Of a stretch of 64,000 bases of DNA, positions 9,241 to 19,028 are shown one piece after another (the stretch's first letter is position 1; each line of letters starts with the position of its first letter). This DNA is from Nibrella saemangeumensis. GTDB taxonomy: Bacteria; Bacteroidota; Bacteroidia; Cytophagales; Spirosomataceae. A model generated the notes under the pieces. That model was given only the letters and a program-made list of their open reading frames with translations. It made no database searches and was not told the DNA's origin. The DNA lies in the NCBI RefSeq assembly GCF_039541915.1, contig NZ_BAABHD010000024.1:62001-126000 (forward strand), written 5' to 3'. The translations under genes were made by a program, and so were the position numbers.

Positions 9241-9261
9241 ATCATTCAACATTCATCATTT
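9241..9261. repeat. ATTCA/ATCATT word repeat upstream of hslU
   Basis: ATCATTCAACATTCATCATT is built from repeated ATCATT/CATTCA words just before the hslU start. It resembles the short-word repeats elsewhere in this window but has no inverted partner here. Confidence 0.3.
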
Positions 9262-9270
9262 CCACCACAG

Positions 9271-10668
9271 ATGGCTCAATCCCTGAAAGACCTCACACCC
9301 CGGCAGATTGTTGCCGAATTAGATCAATACATCATCGGTCAGCACGACGCGAAGCGGAACGTGGCCATTGCCCTCCGGAACCGCTGGCGCCGGATGAATG
9401 CGCCGGACGATATGCAGCGTGAGATTACCCCCAATAACATTCTGCTGATAGGCGCAACGGGGGTTGGTAAAACCGAAATTGCCCGCCGGCTGGCTAAACT
9501 GGCCGACGCGCCGTTTACCAAAGTAGAAGCCTCCAAGTTTACCGAAGTCGGCTACGTCGGTCGCGATGTCGAAAGCATGGTGCGCGACCTGGTGGAACAA
9601 TCCGTCAGTATGGTGAAGGCGGCTAAAAAAGAGCAGGTACAGACCCGCGCTCAGCAGATGGTCGAAGACACCATTCTGGATATTCTGATTCCGCCGGTTA
9701 AAGCCGCCCAGTCGACCGGTTTCGTGCTGGAAGACCGCAACGCCGACCGCATCCCCGACAGCGATGCCGAACTCAACGAACGCACCCGCGAACGGTTCCG
9801 CGAGAAGATTCGGGCCGGCGAGATGGACGACCGCAAAATTGAAATTGAGGTGCAGCAATCGCAGGTTCCCAACATCGGTATGATCGGCGGAACGGTAGAC
9901 GATCTGTCGATGATGAACATTCAGGAGATGATCGGGGGCATGATGCCGCGCCGGGGCCGGAAACGGAAAGTAAGCATTGCCGAAGCCAAAAAAATCCTGC
10001 TGGAAGAAGAAGCCGCCAAACTCATTGACATGGATGAGGTGAAGGAAGAGGCTATCCGCCGGGCCGAAAACTCCGGCATTATCTTCATCGACGAAATTGA
10101 CAAGGTAGCCTCAAACCGGGGCGGTGGCTCGGGCGGACCCGATGTCAGCCGCGAGGGCGTGCAGCGCGACCTGCTGCCAATCGTGGAAGGCAGTGCCGTA
10201 AATACCAAATATGGGGTCATCAATACCGATCACATTCTGTTTATTGCCGCCGGAGCCTTCCATGTCTCCAAGCCGTCGGATCTCATTCCGGAGTTACAGG
10301 GCCGTTTTCCGATCCGGGTGGAATTGCAGAGCTTGTCGGAGGATGATTTCTTCCAGATCCTGAAAGCGCCGAAAAACGCGCTGACCAAACAGTATGAGGC
10401 CATGATGCAGGCCGAGGGGGTAGACCTGACTTTCCAGGATGATGCCCTGCGGGAAATTGCCATGATTGCCTTCCAGGTCAACGCCGAGATCGAGAACATT
10501 GGCGCCCGGCGGTTGCAAACCGTCATGAGCCAGTTGCTCAACGACTTCATGTTCGACATCCCCGATGTGATCGGAGCCAACGCTCACGTGGTAGTAACCA
10601 AAGAAATGGTGCGGGAAAAACTGAACGAGCTGGTGAAAGACCACGACCTGAGCCAGTATATTCTCTAA
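9271..10668 (+). CDS. hslU: HslU, ATPase subunit of the HslUV protease
   Basis: This 465-residue AAA+ unfoldase (ClpY) feeds substrates to the HslV peptidase in the cytoplasm. It has the family N-terminus (LTPRQIVAELDQYIIGQ), Walker A GATGVGKT at residues 61-68, the pore motif GYVGRDVE, the helical I-domain (about residues 110-240), Walker B IIFIDEIDK, sensor/arginine-finger region ELQGRFPIRVEL, and the C-terminal tail DLSQYIL that docks into HslV. I chose 9271 because upstream in-frame codons give a non-conserved 20-residue extension. hslV is not in this window, although the two genes are adjacent in many bacteria. Confidence 0.97.
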   Translation: MAQSLKDLTPRQIVAELDQYIIGQHDAKRNVAIALRNRWRRMNAPDDMQREITPNNILLIGATGVGKTEIARRLAKLADAPFTKVEASKFTEVGYVGRDVESMVRDLVEQSVSMVKAAKKEQVQTRAQQMVEDTILDILIPPVKAAQSTGFVLEDRNADRIPDSDAELNERTRERFREKIRAGEMDDRKIEIEVQQSQVPNIGMIGGTVDDLSMMNIQEMIGGMMPRRGRKRKVSIAEAKKILLEEEAAKLIDMDEVKEEAIRRAENSGIIFIDEIDKVASNRGGGSGGPDVSREGVQRDLLPIVEGSAVNTKYGVINTDHILFIAAGAFHVSKPSDLIPELQGRFPIRVELQSLSEDDFFQILKAPKNALTKQYEAMMQAEGVDLTFQDDALREIAMIAFQVNAEIENIGARRLQTVMSQLLNDFMFDIPDVIGANAHVVVTKEMVREKLNELVKDHDLSQYIL

Positions 10669-10685
10669 AGCAGCCTAACACCCAT

Positions 10686-10725
10686 GCCAAAGCCTCCTGT
10701 CACCCGGCAGGAGGCTTTGGCTTTT
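10686..10725 (+). terminator. Intrinsic terminator of hslU
   Basis: A perfect 14-bp stem (10686-10699 with 10708-10721, arms GCCAAAGCCTCCTG/CAGGAGGCTTTGGC) is followed by TTTTC. It lies 18 bp after the hslU stop. Confidence 0.85.
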
Positions 10726-10840
10726 CTGGCTGCTGCCATACCGGCCTGCAACGGGTTAACCCGGTACAGATTTACCAGCTAAACTGGTGAGTATTATGCA
10801 AATGTTGTAGTTTGGTGGTACCTAAACGAAAGCTGCACGA

Positions 10841-12916
10841 ATGCATAAATCGCTACTCCCTCTTCTGCTATTTGTCTTTTTGTCAACCCAATCCCTGGCC
10901 CAGTCATCGTTTCGGGTCAGCTCCCCGGATCGGGCGATTCAGGTGACGGTGCAAAACACGCCTACAGGCGAAGTTACCTACCAGATTCGCTATAAGGGTA
11001 AGCCCGTTATTCAGCCCTCCAGCCTGGGCTTTATGCTGCAGCGACCGCAGGTAACCCTGAACCGGTTTACCATTGCTGGGGCAGATTCGTCGCGCACCGA
11101 TGAGACCTGGAAGCCGGTCTGGGGTGAGGTTAGTCAGATTCGCAATAACTATCAGGAACTGGGCGTCCGGCTCCTGGATAAAGCCGGTTCGGGCATTGCT
11201 ATGCTGGTGCGGTTCCGGGTGTTCAACGATGGGGTTGGCTTCCGTTATGAGTTTCCGGAGCAGACCGCCCTCACCCATTTTATCGTCGCCGATGAACGGA
11301 CACAGTTTGCTTTTGCCGCCGACCACACCACCTTCTGGCAACCGGGCGATTATGACTCCAACGAATACCTCTACAACACCACCCGGTTGACCGAGGTAAA
11401 TGCCATAGCCGCAGCCGCTAAGGAAAAAGACATCGCCCTGCAATCGCTGATTGGGCCGAACGCCGTGCAGACGCCCCTGCTGCTGAAAACCGCCGATGGT
11501 CTGTACATCAGCCTCTACGAAGCCGCTCTGCTCAATTACCCCGTGATGCACCTGCAACTGGACAAGGCCAAATTGACGCTGACCTCACAGCTGACACCCG
11601 ATGCCGTAGGGAACAAAGCATATTTGCAGACGCCAGCGCATACCCCATGGCGCACCATTCTGGTGAGCGACAAAGCTACTGACTTGCCAGCGTCCAAACT
11701 GATTCTGAACCTGAACGCCCCTTCCACCATCGCCGACCCCTCGTGGATCAAGCCCCAGAAATTTGTGGGTATGTGGTGGGAGATGCACGTTGGCAAGGCT
11801 ACCTGGGAGCGGGCCGGGGGTAAACACGGTGCCAATACGCAGAACGTAAAGAAGTACATCGACTTTGCCGCCAAATATGGCTTCGATGGGGTACTGGTGG
11901 AAGGCTGGAACGTGGGCTGGGAAGACTGGTTTGGTAACTGGAAAGAAGATGTCTTTGATTTTGTAACCCCCTACCCCGATTATGATCTCCACTCACTGAC
12001 CGCCTACGCCCAGCAGAAAGGCGTGCGGCTCATCATGCACCACGAAACGTCCGGCTCGGTTACCAACTACGAACGCCGGATGGATGCCGCCTTTCAGTAT
12101 ATGCAGAAGCAGGGCATGAACACGGTGAAGACAGGCTACGTGGGCCGTATTATTCCCAGGGGAGAACACCACGATAGCCAGTGGATGGTGAATCACTACC
12201 AGCGGGTCGCCGAAAAAGCCGCGCAATACCGGATCATGATCGACTCCCACGAATCGGCGCACCCGACGGGGTTGCACCGCACCTACCCGAACTGGATGGC
12301 CAGCGAAGCCGCTCGTGGCAGCGAATTCAACAACGCCCCCACGCTGGGTATCACGCCCGAACATACCACGCTGCTGCCCTTTACGCGGATGCTGGGCGGC
12401 CCCATGGACTTTACGCCCGGCCTGTTCCGCTTCCGGCTCAATCAGTTCGACAGTACCCGCACCACGCGGGTACGCACCACCCTGGCCAAGCAGTTGGCCT
12501 TGTACGTGACCTTGTATAGTCCGCTGCAAATGGCCGCCGACCTCCCCGAAAACTACGAGCGGCACCTGGATGCGTTTCAGTTTATCCGCGACGTACCCGT
12601 CGACTGGGACGATACCAAAGTTATTGCCGCCGAGCCGGGCGATTACATCCTCACCGCCCGCAAGGGTAAAGGCACGGCCAACTGGTACGTTGGGGCCATC
12701 ACCGACGAAAATAGCCGGGATCTGCCCCTGCCGCTGGACTTTCTGGAACCCGGTAAAACCTACGAGGCCACCATTTACCGCGACGGTCCCAACGCCGACT
12801 GGGACACTAACCCGGAAGCCTATGTGATTGAAAAGAGATCCGTCACCGCGAAAACCAAACTAACGCTGCGGCTGGCTAAAGGGGGCGGCTGCGCCATTCA
12901 GTTTATCCGGCGCTAG
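10841..12916 (+). CDS. GH97 alpha-glucosidase (SusB-like)
   Basis: This 691-residue secreted glycoside hydrolase family 97 enzyme starts with MHKSLLPLLLFVFLSTQSLAQ. It has an N-terminal beta-sandwich, a (beta/alpha)8 catalytic barrel and a C-terminal beta domain. Glutamates E354 (VEGWN), E402 (HHETSG), E471 (DSHESAHPTG), E489 and E495 (SEAARGSEF) have exactly the spacing I recall for E391, E439, E508, E526 and E532 of SusB, all offset by 37. That places it in the inverting, calcium-dependent alpha-glucosidase clade rather than the retaining alpha-galactosidase clade. The SusB numbering is from memory. It stands alone between terminator-flanked neighbours. Confidence 0.93.
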   Translation: MHKSLLPLLLFVFLSTQSLAQSSFRVSSPDRAIQVTVQNTPTGEVTYQIRYKGKPVIQPSSLGFMLQRPQVTLNRFTIAGADSSRTDETWKPVWGEVSQIRNNYQELGVRLLDKAGSGIAMLVRFRVFNDGVGFRYEFPEQTALTHFIVADERTQFAFAADHTTFWQPGDYDSNEYLYNTTRLTEVNAIAAAAKEKDIALQSLIGPNAVQTPLLLKTADGLYISLYEAALLNYPVMHLQLDKAKLTLTSQLTPDAVGNKAYLQTPAHTPWRTILVSDKATDLPASKLILNLNAPSTIADPSWIKPQKFVGMWWEMHVGKATWERAGGKHGANTQNVKKYIDFAAKYGFDGVLVEGWNVGWEDWFGNWKEDVFDFVTPYPDYDLHSLTAYAQQKGVRLIMHHETSGSVTNYERRMDAAFQYMQKQGMNTVKTGYVGRIIPRGEHHDSQWMVNHYQRVAEKAAQYRIMIDSHESAHPTGLHRTYPNWMASEAARGSEFNNAPTLGITPEHTTLLPFTRMLGGPMDFTPGLFRFRLNQFDSTRTTRVRTTLAKQLALYVTLYSPLQMAADLPENYERHLDAFQFIRDVPVDWDDTKVIAAEPGDYILTARKGKGTANWYVGAITDENSRDLPLPLDFLEPGKTYEATIYRDGPNADWDTNPEAYVIEKRSVTAKTKLTLRLAKGGGCAIQFIRR

Positions 12917-13004
12917 GGGCAAAGATGGAATTAGTACGCTGTGTGCTGTTTTTAGCTATATAGTGGAAATGTAAAATACACCCACGTATGACTCGCCGGC
13001 CCTA

Positions 13005-13012
13005 TAACTTTG
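13005..13012 (+). promoter_or_regulatory. -7 promoter element before the VOC gene
   Basis: TAACTTTG, within TATAACTTTG, matches the Bacteroidota -7 consensus. No clear TTTG -33 partner lies at the right distance. It would give a leader of about 75 bases. Confidence 0.35.
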
Positions 13013-13093
13013 AGGATACCATGAGTTTATGGAAATGCTTTTTTATGAGCAATTGTTGAGTAGAGGATAAAATCTACCTATAACCAATTCACT

Positions 13094-13609
13094 ATGGAAG
13101 CAACTCCAGTAAACCCATCTTTAGGTAATCAATTTGCCCAGGTTGCCTGGGTAGTCAGGGACATTCAGGCAGCCGAAACCTTTTTTCGGAACACGCTCGG
13201 CTTGTCGGCCTTTGTCAGGCTCGAAAATCAGCGGGCTGAGGACCTTAACGGAATGTATTACGGCCAGCCCGGTGATTTTGTGTTTCACCTCTCCCTGGCG
13301 TATTCCGGTGACACCATGCTGGAACTGATTCAGCCGGTGTCGGGACAGAGCACCTTCCAGGACTTTCTGGAAAAACACCCTGAAGGAGGAATTCAGCACA
13401 TTGCGTATGCGGTACCCGAGGCCGATCTGGACAAAGCAGCCGCCGAACTGACCAGTAAAGGCTTCTCCGTGATTCAGAGTATGAGTCTACCGACCGCCAA
13501 GGTCCTGTTTTTTGATACCAAAAAGGATATTGGGGTAGATACGGAACTCATTGGCGTCACCGAAGCCGGAGCCGCTTTTGCCCAGCAGTTAAAGAGCGGG
13601 AACGTGTAA
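13094..13609 (+). CDS. VOC (glyoxalase/dioxygenase-fold) protein
   Basis: This 171-residue cytoplasmic protein has two beta-alpha-beta-beta-beta modules of the vicinal oxygen chelate fold. Candidate metal ligands are Glu in MLELIQP, His in GGIQHIAYAV and Glu in DTELIG. The usual first histidine is replaced in FAQVAWVVRD, so the metal site may differ from that of glyoxalase I or methylmalonyl-CoA epimerase, which this sequence otherwise resembles. The reaction is unknown. It converges with the large minus-strand dehydrogenase gene, with 15 bp between the two stops. Confidence 0.8.
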   Translation: MEATPVNPSLGNQFAQVAWVVRDIQAAETFFRNTLGLSAFVRLENQRAEDLNGMYYGQPGDFVFHLSLAYSGDTMLELIQPVSGQSTFQDFLEKHPEGGIQHIAYAVPEADLDKAAAELTSKGFSVIQSMSLPTAKVLFFDTKKDIGVDTELIGVTEAGAAFAQQLKSGNV

Positions 13610-13624
13610 TACCTTCACGTATGA

Positions 13625-16333
13625 TTATGGTTTTTTATTGGTTATCGCCTGATTAAAATACACCCAGTCGATGTGAAACAGTGATTTGCGCTGGGCGTCC
13701 GGATTGGTGAACACAAAGTACAGGTTGTGCAGTCCTTTGGTCGGCTGAACCGGCGCGGCAACATCCTGCCAGCCGGTTTTCAGATCCTGCACGTTGCCGG
13801 CCGGCACGGTAAGCGTACTCACCACCGGCCCGCCTAAGCTATCCAGATGCAGCTCGATGCGGCCGCCCGCTCCGTGCGCCTGCAAGCGGTATTTGATCTG
13901 ATCGACCTGGGCCAGATCCAGTTGCCGGAACATGACATAGCTGTTGTGCCGGATGTTGGTGATGTACGAAATAAAGCCCGTATTCTCGGTAGCAATAACC
14001 ACTCCCACGTTGCCCTGGTCATTCTCCTCCATCTGAATCTGAGGATGGCGCAGGACCAGGTGCTTTCGGGTGGTCAGCGGTTCGATACCGTTGGCGCCTT
14101 TATCGGTATAGCCGGCCAGCAGTACGTAGGCCCCTTCGGTACCCTTTCCCTGATGGTCCTTCAACGCGAGTTGTCCCTGCAGCGGTAACCGGGCGGGTTG
14201 TTCGCTGACCGCCAGAATGTAGCGCACCATTTCTTCGGCATCCTGCTTCGATACATGCGGATGCGCCGACATGGCATACTTGCCCCAATTGCCGCTGCCG
14301 CCTTTAATGACTTTTTCCGCCAACTGATCTACCGCTTCAGCCTTGCCTTTGTACCGGGTCGAAATGGCCTTGAGGCTAGGACCGATAGACGTTTTATCCG
14401 TAGCATGGCAGGTTTTACAGTCCGAAGCGGCCATCAGCTTTTCGCCCTGTAGGTGGGCCGTAGCTGTATTGCCACTGGACAGTACACTGGCCAGATCCTT
14501 GCCGTAGGCCAGGTAGTTGAAAACTACCGTAGTTTTGGACGGCTCAATCGTTTTGTCTTCGGGATCTTTGATGCTGATCCGGTAGTCCAGCGCCGAATTA
14601 TCCCAATAAAATGTCTGATTGGCGCTGGAGCTGATTTGTACCTGTGGGGGTGTATTGCCTACGTTTATGGCCGTTGTTGCCAGACCCTGACCGCCATGCT
14701 GATCCGATACTGTCAGCGCAATAGAGTATTTACCCGGCTTGTCAAACGTGGTAGATACGTCTTTACCTTGTATGGTTTTGGAACCAATCTTCCAGGTATA
14801 GGTAAGCTGATCGCCCGGATCATAGTCTTTTGAACCGGCCGCCGACAGGTTCACTTTCATGGGTGCAGCACCGTAGCGTTTGTCTATGCGTATATCGGCC
14901 ACGGGGTTACGGTTGCCTTCGGCGTATTCTACCCGCATCAGGCTGGCGTCAGTGTTGCTGGCAAACCAGTTGGTACCGTAGTTCAGAATGTACAATGCAC
15001 CGTCTTTGCTGAACTGGATATCGATGGGTGCTACCAGCTTCAGGTGACTCAAAAACGGCTCCATGCTTACGTAGTTGCCGTCTTTGTCGAGCGTGACGGC
15101 CATGACCCACCGCCGAACCCAGTCGTAGATCAATAACTTACCATTGTAATAGGCCGGCAGACGGTATTTAGCATTGGGAAACAGATCGCGGTAGTACACC
15201 GGCCCCGCCATCGCGCTGGCCGCGCCCTTACCCACCAGCGGGAAGCGTTTGGAAGGACCCTTGCCGTACCAGATCAGCGCGGGTTGGGCCGGGGGGAGTT
15301 CTTTGATGCCGGTATTGTGGGGTGAATTATTGATTGGATGCATCGGGTCCTGTTTAGGTCCCTCCTGCTTGGTGGCAAAATCGTATTTGGGGAAGGCTTC
15401 GTTGTTACCCAGAAAATAAGGGTACCCGAAAAAACCGGGCTTTTTGGCCTGGTTGATTTCATCATAGCTCAACTTTCCTTCTTCGGCGGCTACCTCCGAG
15501 TCGGGTCCGACATCACCCCAGTACACGTATTTGGTTTTGGGGTCAACGGATATGCGGAAGGGGTTCCGACAACCCATTACGTAAATCTCCGGCCGTCCTT
15601 TAGAGCCATCCTTCGGAAACAGATTACCGTCGGGGATTGAATAACTACCATCCGGCTCAGCAACATCCGTTGGGGGTTTGATGCGCAGGATTTTACCCCG
15701 CAGATCGTTGCTGTTGGCGGTAGAGGCCTGGTCGTCGGACAGCTCCCGGCCCGGCCGTTCGTCGGTGGGGTTATGGCCTTCGATCTCTTCCGCGTTGGTA
15801 TTGTCGCCCGTAGAGAGATACAGCAGCCCGTCCATGAACGTCAGGTAGCCCGCCGAATGACAGCAGTATTTACGCTGGGAGGGAACCTCTAAAAGTACTT
15901 TCTTAGACGCCTGCACCAGTTGATCACCCTTCAATTCGAACCGCGCCAGGTGGCTTATCCACTTCTCTCCGCCTACGCCGTAGTACAGGTATATCCAGTT
16001 ATTCTTTTCGTAGTTCGGGTCAATGGCCACGCCCAGCAATCCATCCTCAATACCGCTGAACACGTTGATGTGAGCGATGGTCTTTAGCTGCTTCTGGCCG
16101 GCATCGTACAGCTTGACCGCGCCTTTGCGCTCGATGATCAGGACGTTGTTGTTGGGCAGCAGCCCCATCCCCATGGGTTCATCCATACCCTGCACCAGTG
16201 GCATAGCCGTAAACCGGCTGCTGTCCGGTGCCTCCATACCAGATATGAGTAATGAATTGTGCTGTTTTATCCGCTGCGAGGTAAAAGCAAAACACAGCGT
16301 AGCCAGCAGCAAAAAGGCATTAATCAACTTCAT
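13625..16333 (-). CDS. PQQ-type sugar dehydrogenase with PKD, cytochrome c and CBM6-like domains
   Basis: This 902-residue exported protein has four parts. Residues about 40-470 form a soluble aldose dehydrogenase-type beta-propeller (GLLGVAIDPNYEKNNWIYLYY, CRNPFRISVDPKT, GAASAMAGPVYYR). A PKD-like domain follows (about 480-570, SKDYDPGDQLTYTW). Then comes a class I cytochrome c with CKTCH at 639-643 and a possible distal Met in KYAMSAHPH. The C-terminus is a CBM6-type carbohydrate-binding domain. The layout suggests oxidation of a sugar with electrons passed to its own haem. It follows the phospholipase gene on the same strand by 85 bp and may be the last gene of the SusCD locus. Substrate and PQQ use are inferred. 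Confidence 0.88.
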   Translation of the reverse strand: MKLINAFLLLATLCFAFTSQRIKQHNSLLISGMEAPDSSRFTAMPLVQGMDEPMGMGLLPNNNVLIIERKGAVKLYDAGQKQLKTIAHINVFSGIEDGLLGVAIDPNYEKNNWIYLYYGVGGEKWISHLARFELKGDQLVQASKKVLLEVPSQRKYCCHSAGYLTFMDGLLYLSTGDNTNAEEIEGHNPTDERPGRELSDDQASTANSNDLRGKILRIKPPTDVAEPDGSYSIPDGNLFPKDGSKGRPEIYVMGCRNPFRISVDPKTKYVYWGDVGPDSEVAAEEGKLSYDEINQAKKPGFFGYPYFLGNNEAFPKYDFATKQEGPKQDPMHPINNSPHNTGIKELPPAQPALIWYGKGPSKRFPLVGKGAASAMAGPVYYRDLFPNAKYRLPAYYNGKLLIYDWVRRWVMAVTLDKDGNYVSMEPFLSHLKLVAPIDIQFSKDGALYILNYGTNWFASNTDASLMRVEYAEGNRNPVADIRIDKRYGAAPMKVNLSAAGSKDYDPGDQLTYTWKIGSKTIQGKDVSTTFDKPGKYSIALTVSDQHGGQGLATTAINVGNTPPQVQISSSANQTFYWDNSALDYRISIKDPEDKTIEPSKTTVVFNYLAYGKDLASVLSSGNTATAHLQGEKLMAASDCKTCHATDKTSIGPSLKAISTRYKGKAEAVDQLAEKVIKGGSGNWGKYAMSAHPHVSKQDAEEMVRYILAVSEQPARLPLQGQLALKDHQGKGTEGAYVLLAGYTDKGANGIEPLTTRKHLVLRHPQIQMEENDQGNVGVVIATENTGFISYITNIRHNSYVMFRQLDLAQVDQIKYRLQAHGAGGRIELHLDSLGGPVVSTLTVPAGNVQDLKTGWQDVAAPVQPTKGLHNLYFVFTNPDAQRKSLFHIDWVYFNQAITNKKP

Positions 16334-16418
16334 ACGCTTCGAAAATCGGTAAGGGTTTAGCAGGCACCTGTTTGTGCCGGCCGAGAAGGTTAATGGCAGA
16401 CCTGGACCTGACAGGCAG

Positions 16419-18947
16419 CTATTTAGTAAGCTTCCCTAAATTTACAACTTTATTGACCTGTCCCATCAGCGGATCACTAAATCCGGCTTTTCCCGTTTCA
16501 ACCCGTCCGGCAAACCGCTGCTCATAGGTATCGAACCCTACGACTTTTACGCTGACGTCGTACCAGTTGTAGCTGTTCTTCAGATCGAGATCAATCACCA
16601 AACTTGCTCCTTTACTGCCAGATTTTGCCAGCGTAACGGTTTGCGGCTTCGCCTGATAAGCATTGTCGATGATCTGTACCTGGTACGACCGACCGGAATC
16701 GGAATTAGTCAGTTGAATGGACACATCGCCGGTGAACTGATTTCGGGTATTCTTCGGATAAACACAGGCTACATTAATGGCCGGTTGCTGATTCACTGCC
16801 GCAAACTCCCGGTAAAAACCGTTGGGACCATACACGCGCAGCGGATGCGCACCCATCCAGGTGTCGGTCAGCGTATCGCCCGCAGCCACGGTATAGGAAC
16901 GGACGTTGACATCGTTCTCCAGGATTTCGTAGACGGAAAAGGGAGCACCCAACGCTTTAGCACCAAACACCTTATTGCCAGCCGCCAGCGTTAGCTCAAA
17001 CTTGCCGTTATGCATCCGGCCGTTGGCGTAAAGTTCATACGCCAGGACGCAGGAGGGTCGTACACCCTTCTCCTGGCGTGGCATATAGGGCGAGTTGGCG
17101 TTGAACTGCGTGATTTCCTCTTTGGATAAGGCTTTGTAGCTGTTGGGTACTTGTTTGAACTGGGCTTTGTGAATGCTTTCGATAAAGGGGGCTTTCGCTA
17201 CCGAAGCCGGCAGGTTGATCTTTTCCCCTTGATAAGGCCGGAAGACCGATGTCAGGTCACCGCATACTGTCCGGCGCCAGCTGCTGATGTTGGTCTCCTG
17301 AATAGGTGTTCCTTTTTTGTGGCTCAGGAAGCGTTCCAGAAACTGAAGCACCGAGGTATGATCGTACACTTCCGAACACACATACCCACCCCGGCTCCAC
17401 GGCGAGGCAATGACCAGCGGCACCCGAAAGCCCAGCCCAATGGGTCCGGTCCGCCCCTGCCGTCCGCTCTTAATACGGGCTTCCTCCTGCTCCGGCCCAA
17501 CAAACTCCGGCCGGGTATCAATGCTTTTACTGGACAGTCCGGTTTCCGGCCGGTCGGGGTGCGCCGGCACGAAGGGCGGCACATGGTCGAAATAGCCGTC
17601 GTTTTCGTCGTAACACAGAATGAAAATGGTCTTTTTCCAGACCTCCGGGTCTTTCGTCAGAATGTCCATTACCTCCGAAATGTACCAGGCCCCGTACCAG
17701 GGAGCGCCGGGATGGTCGGAGAAGTTTTCGGGAGCGACAATCCAGGATACAGTCGGCAGTTTACGGTTCTGCACATCGGCCCGGAACTGGTGCAATACAT
17801 CCCCTTTGGGCACGGTCATCTGCCGTTTCGTGTCGCCATCCTGGTAGGTCAGCGTTTCGAGTTTGCGGTAATCCGGGTCGCCGGTATTGGTGGTAAAGGC
17901 TTTTTCGTGGAGGTGTTTGCCGCGCTGCGATACGGCTTTGTACTTGTCGGGGGCGTAGGCGACCAGATCATGCTCTACGTGCTTCAGGAACCTCCGCTGA
18001 TTCTCGAGGTCGCGTTTCGTCTTCGGATAGTCCTTGTCACTTTCCGACAGACTTTGCAGCTTCGCTTCCAAGGCTTTTATCTTGTCGGGCAGAACCTGCT
18101 TCTGTTGCTGGATAAAGGGATAATAGGCCGGATGGAACCGAACCTGGTACTGCGAAAACCACTCAATGGGATTATCGGTGAAGTTGCTGAGCCAGGCATC
18201 TTCCTCCCCTTCCAGACCTGTCGGCAGGCTGATTTCGTTCTGGTAGATTTTCCAGCTGATACCCTGATCTTCCAGCCGTTCGGGAAAGGTAGTCCAGTTC
18301 ACTTCCGAATCGTAGGATACGTTTTCATTACGAACGTTGGCCATCGCCTTCGGGTCACGCGGGTCGCGGACGGTGCCGGTCCAGAGGTACAGGCGGTTGG
18401 GCGTGGTACCGGTGAGCGAGGAGCAGAAGTTCTGGTCGCAGATGGTAAACGCATCGGCCAGGGCGTAATAAAACGGCAGATCCTCCCGGTCGTAATAGCC
18501 AAGCGTCAGGGGCATATGGGCGTACTCTTTGTTGCCGGACCGTTTTGAATCCAGCCATTTATCATATTTTCCGCCGTTCCGGGCGTCTACCTGATTTTCC
18601 CAGGAGTGCGGCAAAGCACTCATCCACGTGGCTTTGGTGTCTTTGATATTGAGTCGGAAAGGGGTGTAGGTTTGTCCGGCCGCGTTAGTTTGCAGCCAGA
18701 CTTTGTTTTTGTTGGGCAGGTCGATGGCCCGGGGATCGTTGAAGCCCCGCACGCCCTGAAGAGTCCCGTACGCATGATCAAAAGAGCGGTTCTCCTGCAT
18801 CAGAATCACCACATGTTCAGCATCCAGGTAGGTAGTGCCGGGCTGCGGATCAATGGCAAAGGCTTTTTGAACTGATTCCGGCAATATACCTGACAGTCCA
18901 GTCGACAAAAGGGCCGCTTTCTTTAAAAATTCTCGTCTTGAATCCAT
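16419..18947 (-). CDS. Phosphocholine-type phospholipase C
   Basis: This 842-residue enzyme belongs to the phosphoesterase family of bacterial non-haemolytic/haemolytic phospholipases C (PlcN/PlcH type). It begins with a Tat-like signal (MDSRREFLKKAALLSTG). The conserved active-site segment HVVILMQENRSFDHAYG is at about residues 45-61, with E52-N53 as expected metal/catalytic residues. Further family motifs are CSSLTGTTPNRLYLWTG, CYDENDGYFDHVPPF and GFRVPLVIASPWSRGG. Two C-terminal DUF756-like beta domains complete the usual architecture. It should cleave phosphatidylcholine or sphingomyelin into a diglyceride and phosphocholine. It lies 81 bp downstream of susD on the same strand. Confidence 0.92.
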   Translation of the reverse strand: MDSRREFLKKAALLSTGLSGILPESVQKAFAIDPQPGTTYLDAEHVVILMQENRSFDHAYGTLQGVRGFNDPRAIDLPNKNKVWLQTNAAGQTYTPFRLNIKDTKATWMSALPHSWENQVDARNGGKYDKWLDSKRSGNKEYAHMPLTLGYYDREDLPFYYALADAFTICDQNFCSSLTGTTPNRLYLWTGTVRDPRDPKAMANVRNENVSYDSEVNWTTFPERLEDQGISWKIYQNEISLPTGLEGEEDAWLSNFTDNPIEWFSQYQVRFHPAYYPFIQQQKQVLPDKIKALEAKLQSLSESDKDYPKTKRDLENQRRFLKHVEHDLVAYAPDKYKAVSQRGKHLHEKAFTTNTGDPDYRKLETLTYQDGDTKRQMTVPKGDVLHQFRADVQNRKLPTVSWIVAPENFSDHPGAPWYGAWYISEVMDILTKDPEVWKKTIFILCYDENDGYFDHVPPFVPAHPDRPETGLSSKSIDTRPEFVGPEQEEARIKSGRQGRTGPIGLGFRVPLVIASPWSRGGYVCSEVYDHTSVLQFLERFLSHKKGTPIQETNISSWRRTVCGDLTSVFRPYQGEKINLPASVAKAPFIESIHKAQFKQVPNSYKALSKEEITQFNANSPYMPRQEKGVRPSCVLAYELYANGRMHNGKFELTLAAGNKVFGAKALGAPFSVYEILENDVNVRSYTVAAGDTLTDTWMGAHPLRVYGPNGFYREFAAVNQQPAINVACVYPKNTRNQFTGDVSIQLTNSDSGRSYQVQIIDNAYQAKPQTVTLAKSGSKGASLVIDLDLKNSYNWYDVSVKVVGFDTYEQRFAGRVETGKAGFSDPLMGQVNKVVNLGKLTK

Positions 18948-19028
18948 CCGCTAAACCAGTAAAAAGAAACAAAAAGAAGCAGCGGAAAGCAGCTGTACAA
19001 AGCCTGCCGCTTTCCGCCCGCACTAGTG

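Noticed and set aside
17151..18548. 465-codon plus-strand frame inside the phospholipase gene
   Set aside because: Antisense shadow; the minus-strand frame has all catalytic motifs of the phospholipase family.
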